Assembly: GCA_947456185.1 (NCBI GenBank)
Contig: CANGPW010000020.1
Span: 1 to 37,743 of the forward strand
Source of the DNA: Bacteroidota bacterium
GTDB lineage: Bacteria > Bacteroidota > Bacteroidia > UKL13-3
Direction of reading: 5' to 3'
DNA length: 37,743 nucleotides
Below, piece by piece: positions 35,158-37,743 of the stretch. Within the stretch, counting starts at the first letter, position 1, and every line of letters starts with the position of its first letter. The position numbers were made by a program, and so were the translations under genes. The notes beneath the pieces are model-generated. The model searched no databases. It was not told the origin of the DNA and was given only the letters and a program-made list of their open reading frames with translations.

Positions 35158-35917
35158 ATTGATAAAATTTGTAGTACTCGACATGATAAAGAATAGAACC
35201 ATTTTGGGTTATACTTTGCTTTTAGCAATATTTAGCTGGAGTGTTTTTGGACTAGAAGACAATGCCACCAAAGGCGTTTTAACTTTACTAAATATTATGC
35301 TTTTAATAGTTCCATTGGTAAGTATAATTTTTTCAACTATTTATATTTATAATAGTTCCGAATTTATTGATTTAATGGTAAGTCAGCCGGTAAAAAGAAG
35401 TAAAATTTGGACCAGTTTATTTATTGGTTTAAGCATTTCGCAAATATTGGCTTTTGTAGTTGGAGTGGGCATTCCGTTGTTATTATTTGCACCATTAAAC
35501 ATTGCATTGAGCATGATAAGCGTTGGCTGTATAGTTAGTATTATATTTATTGCCATTGCTTTTTTAGCTTGCGCAATTACGCACGACAAATCAAAGGGAA
35601 TTGGTGTTTCTATTATGCTTTGGTTATACTTTGCTTTGCTATTTGACGGATTAGTATTGTTCCTGTTGTTTCAATTTGCAGACTATCCAATTGAGCATAT
35701 TATGATTGGAATAACCATGCTAAGCCCAATTGATATGGCACGAATACTCATATTATTACAGTTAAATGTGTCGGCATTACTTGGACATACGGGAGCTATT
35801 TTTACTGATTTTTTCGGTACAATAATTGGAACTTTTATTTCTACCTTTGTACTTTGCCTTTGGGCAATTATTCCATTTTATTTATCTTTACGCATGTTTA
35901 ACAAAAAAGACTTATAA
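35150..35917 (+). CDS. nosY: NosY, ABC-2 type permease
   Basis: 255-residue inner-membrane permease with six hydrophobic segments. It has the usual NosY pattern: a short cytoplasmic start (MNRLIKFVVLDMIKNRTILGYTLL), the conserved SSEFIDLMVSQPVKRSKIW after helix 2, and LSPIDMARILILLQLNVSALLG before the last helix. This is the membrane partner of NosF and docks NosD on the periplasmic side. Its stop is 6 bp ahead of the tryptophan dioxygenase gene, which is unlikely to be an independent unit. Confidence 0.93.
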   Translation: MNRLIKFVVLDMIKNRTILGYTLLLAIFSWSVFGLEDNATKGVLTLLNIMLLIVPLVSIIFSTIYIYNSSEFIDLMVSQPVKRSKIWTSLFIGLSISQILAFVVGVGIPLLLFAPLNIALSMISVGCIVSIIFIAIAFLACAITHDKSKGIGVSIMLWLYFALLFDGLVLFLLFQFADYPIEHIMIGITMLSPIDMARILILLQLNVSALLGHTGAIFTDFFGTIIGTFISTFVLCLWAIIPFYLSLRMFNKKDL

Positions 35918-35923
35918 ACCCAT

Positions 35924-36835
35924 ATGAATATAGAAAATTTAGTCAATCAAATTAAAGAAAAGTACGAAACACTAGGAGAAAATCCTGAAACATATTTAAA
36001 AGGATTGCTGCAAGCAAAACCTATAAACTATTGGGATTACATAGAAGTTGACACCTTATTATCGCTTCAAAAACCAAGAACAAACTTTAAAGATGAAGAA
36101 ATTTTCATCATGTACCATCAGGTAACAGAATTGTTTTTAAAACTAATGTTACATGAAATAAAACAAGTAGCAGTTGAAGTAAATTATACGGAAGAGTTTT
36201 TGATGAATAAATTTACAAGAATCATTCGTTACACGCAAATGCTAATTAATTCCTTCGATATTATGAAAGACGGAATGAATTACGATGATTACAATGTATT
36301 TAGGGCAACTTTAGCGCCAGCAAGTGGTTTTCAAAGTGCGCAATTTAGGTTCATAGAATTGCATTGTACCGGATTAGAAAACTTAATGAATGAAGCAGTT
36401 AGAGAACGTATAAGTTTAAATCCAACTACCGAAGAATACTTTGACCATATTTATTGGAAAGATGCTGGATTGAACAGAAAAACCGGCAAAAAAAATCTGA
36501 CACTTACCTTATTTGAAGAAAAATATTTACATCAATTCATCAGTTTAGCAAACACCATGAAAGGAAAAACTATAGCTGATAGACTGAATGAATTACCTAA
36601 TAAATCGGAAGCATTATTAAACCTATTAAGAGAGTTTGACCATTTGTATAATGTGGCTTGGCCTATGGTTCATTTAAATACTGCAAAGCATTATTTAGAC
36701 AGTAAAAACGAGAACCAACAAGCAACGGGAGGTTCTGAATGGAAAAAATACTTAATGCCTAAATTCCAACAGCGTAAGTTTTTTCCTGCTTTTTGGAGCA
36801 ATGAAGAAAAAGAAAAATGGGGTGAAAGCATTTAA
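35924..36835 (+). CDS. kynA: Tryptophan 2,3-dioxygenase
   Basis: Haem dioxygenase opening the indole ring of L-tryptophan to N-formylkynurenine with O2; the first step of the kynurenine path. The 303-residue, mostly helical protein carries YHQVTELFLKL (H65), APASGFQSAQFRFIE (132-145), a candidate haem-ligand histidine H250 in WPMVHLNTAKHYL and the substrate loop ATGGSEWKKYL (267-277). All fit the TDO family, in a branch divergent from the human enzyme. It sits 6 bp behind nosY and 2 bp ahead of a globin gene, so it is probably co-transcribed with the nos genes. No other kynurenine genes are nearby. Confidence 0.93.
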   Translation: MNIENLVNQIKEKYETLGENPETYLKGLLQAKPINYWDYIEVDTLLSLQKPRTNFKDEEIFIMYHQVTELFLKLMLHEIKQVAVEVNYTEEFLMNKFTRIIRYTQMLINSFDIMKDGMNYDDYNVFRATLAPASGFQSAQFRFIELHCTGLENLMNEAVRERISLNPTTEEYFDHIYWKDAGLNRKTGKKNLTLTLFEEKYLHQFISLANTMKGKTIADRLNELPNKSEALLNLLREFDHLYNVAWPMVHLNTAKHYLDSKNENQQATGGSEWKKYLMPKFQQRKFFPAFWSNEEKEKWGESI

Positions 36836-36837
36836 TA

Positions 36838-37215
36838 ATGGAAGACATTGATATTATTAATGACATAACAACTAAAATTGACATAGAAATTCTAGTCAAT
36901 GCATTTTATGAAAAAGTAAAAAAAGACCAGCAAATCAGTCACTTTTTCAAACATGTAAACTGGAAAACTCATATGCCAATTATGTATGTATTTTGGGAAA
37001 ACGTACTTTTTTATACAGGAAGTTATGTTGGAAATCCAATGCTTTTACACAAAGAATTGCATACGCATATGCCTTTAAGCAAAAAAGATTTTGACCAATG
37101 GATTCATTTATTTCATGAAACAATCAATGAAAATTATGAAGGAAAAATGGCTGAGGCAATGAAAGAAAGAGCTAATAATATATCCATTATAATGCAAACT
37201 AAAATATTGGATTAA
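36838..37215 (+). CDS. Group III truncated haemoglobin
   Basis: 125-residue 2-over-2 globin. The pattern is group III: IEILVNAFYEKVKKDQQISHFF at the start (B helix Tyr24), MPIMYVFWENVLFYTGSYVGNPMLLHKELH in the middle (distal H45 near KTHMP; H71 and H75 candidates for the proximal ligand), and FDQWIHLFHETI at the end. Group III globins bind O2/NO tightly, and related ones have been linked to nitrosative stress or haem handling. Here it closes the nos operon, directly after TDO (2-bp gap), and a strong terminator follows. Confidence 0.93.
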   Translation: MEDIDIINDITTKIDIEILVNAFYEKVKKDQQISHFFKHVNWKTHMPIMYVFWENVLFYTGSYVGNPMLLHKELHTHMPLSKKDFDQWIHLFHETINENYEGKMAEAMKERANNISIIMQTKILD

Positions 37216-37246
37216 CAACCTTCAATAACAACATAAAATACAAAAC

Positions 37247-37283
37247 AAAATGGCTTCATTTATTAAATAAATGAAGCCATTTT
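37247..37283. terminator. Strong bidirectional terminator ending the nos operon
   Basis: Perfect 17-bp stem AAAATGGCTTCATTTAT / ATAAATGAAGCCATTTT with a 3-nt loop and T-run, 31 bp past the globin stop. It can also stop the convergent fasciclin gene. Confidence 0.95.
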
Positions 37284-37348
37284 TATTAGAAACTCTTCAA
37301 CAAATTAATTGAAATTTGAAATTAAAAAATCTGTCAAATAAAAAACCA

Positions 37349-37743
37349 CTAATTACCGGGAAGTAAAACTTCGTCTATAACGTGAATAATACCGTTAGAG
37401 GCTGGAATAGAAGCTAAAATATGCGCTTTTCCATTAACAACTGGTTTACCATCAACCATTGTAATTTTTATATTTCCACCATTTACTTGACCAAATGTTT
37501 GACCATCTGAAAATGATTCTGGTTTAAGCACACCAACATAAACGTGGTATTGTAAAATATCAGTCAATGCATCTATTTTTTCTGGTTTTAATAAACCTTC
37601 TACCGTGCCAGCAGGCAATTTATCGAAAGCAGCATTTACAGGAGCAAATACAGTAAAAGGGCCTGCATTACTTAATACATCCACTAATTTAGCGGCAGTA
37701 ACGGCAGCTACTAAAGTTGTATGATCCTTACTTCCAACTGCTA
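37349..37743 (-). CDS. Fasciclin (FAS1) domain protein, 5' end cut by window
   Basis: The frame is open to the window edge, so the N-terminus (probably a signal peptide or lipobox) is outside. The visible part reads, after AVGSKDHTTLVAAVTAAKLV, the FAS1 H1-like block GPFTVFAPVNAAFDKLPAGTV and then LLKPEKIDALTDILQYHVYVG. It ends with the H2 block ASNGIIHVIDEVLLPGN. FAS1 domains mediate weak protein or carbohydrate adhesion and are usually exported. It probably belongs to the common single-domain bacterial fasciclin family of about 180-200 residues. It converges with the nos operon. Confidence 0.92.
   Translation of the reverse strand, partial: AVGSKDHTTLVAAVTAAKLVDVLSNAGPFTVFAPVNAAFDKLPAGTVEGLLKPEKIDALTDILQYHVYVGVLKPESFSDGQTFGQVNGGNIKITMVDGKPVVNGKAHILASIPASNGIIHVIDEVLLPGN

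Overview
The window is a stretch of an AT-rich genome from the phylum Bacteroidota. The support is a PorQ-type component of the type IX secretion system (T9SS), a secreted protein with a T9SS C-terminal sorting domain, clade II (Sec/lipoprotein-type) nitrous-oxide reductase, Bacteroidota-style promoter boxes (TAnnTTTG) and short dispersed intergenic repeats of a kind I associate with this phylum. The class within the phylum is not resolved. I saw no rRNA, tRNA, CRISPR array, insertion sequence or prophage. Both window edges cut a gene: the adaptor gene at the left and a fasciclin gene at the right.

Layout. 1-2910 (+): a tightly packed ABC export trio (periplasmic adaptor, FtsX/MacB-like permease, LolD-like ATPase). 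2911-3092: a mosaic of small dispersed repeats. 3093-10716 (-): L-2-hydroxyglutarate oxidase overlapping an MFS transporter, an ExoX-like DEDDh exonuclease, a pRiA4b ORF3-like protein, an OmpA-type outer-membrane protein with thrombospondin type 3 repeats, and a double-barrel protein with a hexapeptide-repeat linker and a SPOR-like end. 10883-13762 (+): SpoU RNA methyltransferase, DUF502 membrane protein, UbiA prenyltransferase, fatty-acid desaturase. 13749-15496 (-): porQ-cmk. 15670-20943 (+): PiT phosphate transporter, then nrdB and nrdA (class Ia ribonucleotide reductase). 21220-21493 (+): two overlapping very small membrane-protein genes. 21679-25464 (-): EVE-domain gene plus T9SS cargo, and an S41 peptidase. 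25549-29176: CtlX-type amidinohydrolase (+), a small DUF5679-like protein (-), a lipid-linked sugar flippase and a DUF985 cupin (+).

29177-37283 holds a denitrification island, all on the + strand: a perfect FNR/CRP-like palindrome, a lipoprotein cytochrome c, nosZ, a terminator-like hairpin, a membrane domain-NosL fusion, nosD, nosF, nosY, tryptophan 2,3-dioxygenase, a group III truncated haemoglobin, and a strong terminator. Cytochrome c probably feeds electrons to NosZ, which reduces N2O to N2. NosL, NosD, NosF and NosY supply and assemble its copper centres. The dioxygenase and the globin sit 6 bp and 2 bp behind the previous genes and so are probably co-transcribed, which is unexpected for an anaerobic respiration operon.

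Most genes are ordinary chromosomal ones. The parts most worth a second look are the nos operon (the NosL fusion, its haem-enzyme tail, its operator and its internal terminator), the SPOR protein with exact 18-bp coding repeats, the DUF5679-like protein that has lost its zinc cysteines, and the 61/31-residue membrane gene pair.
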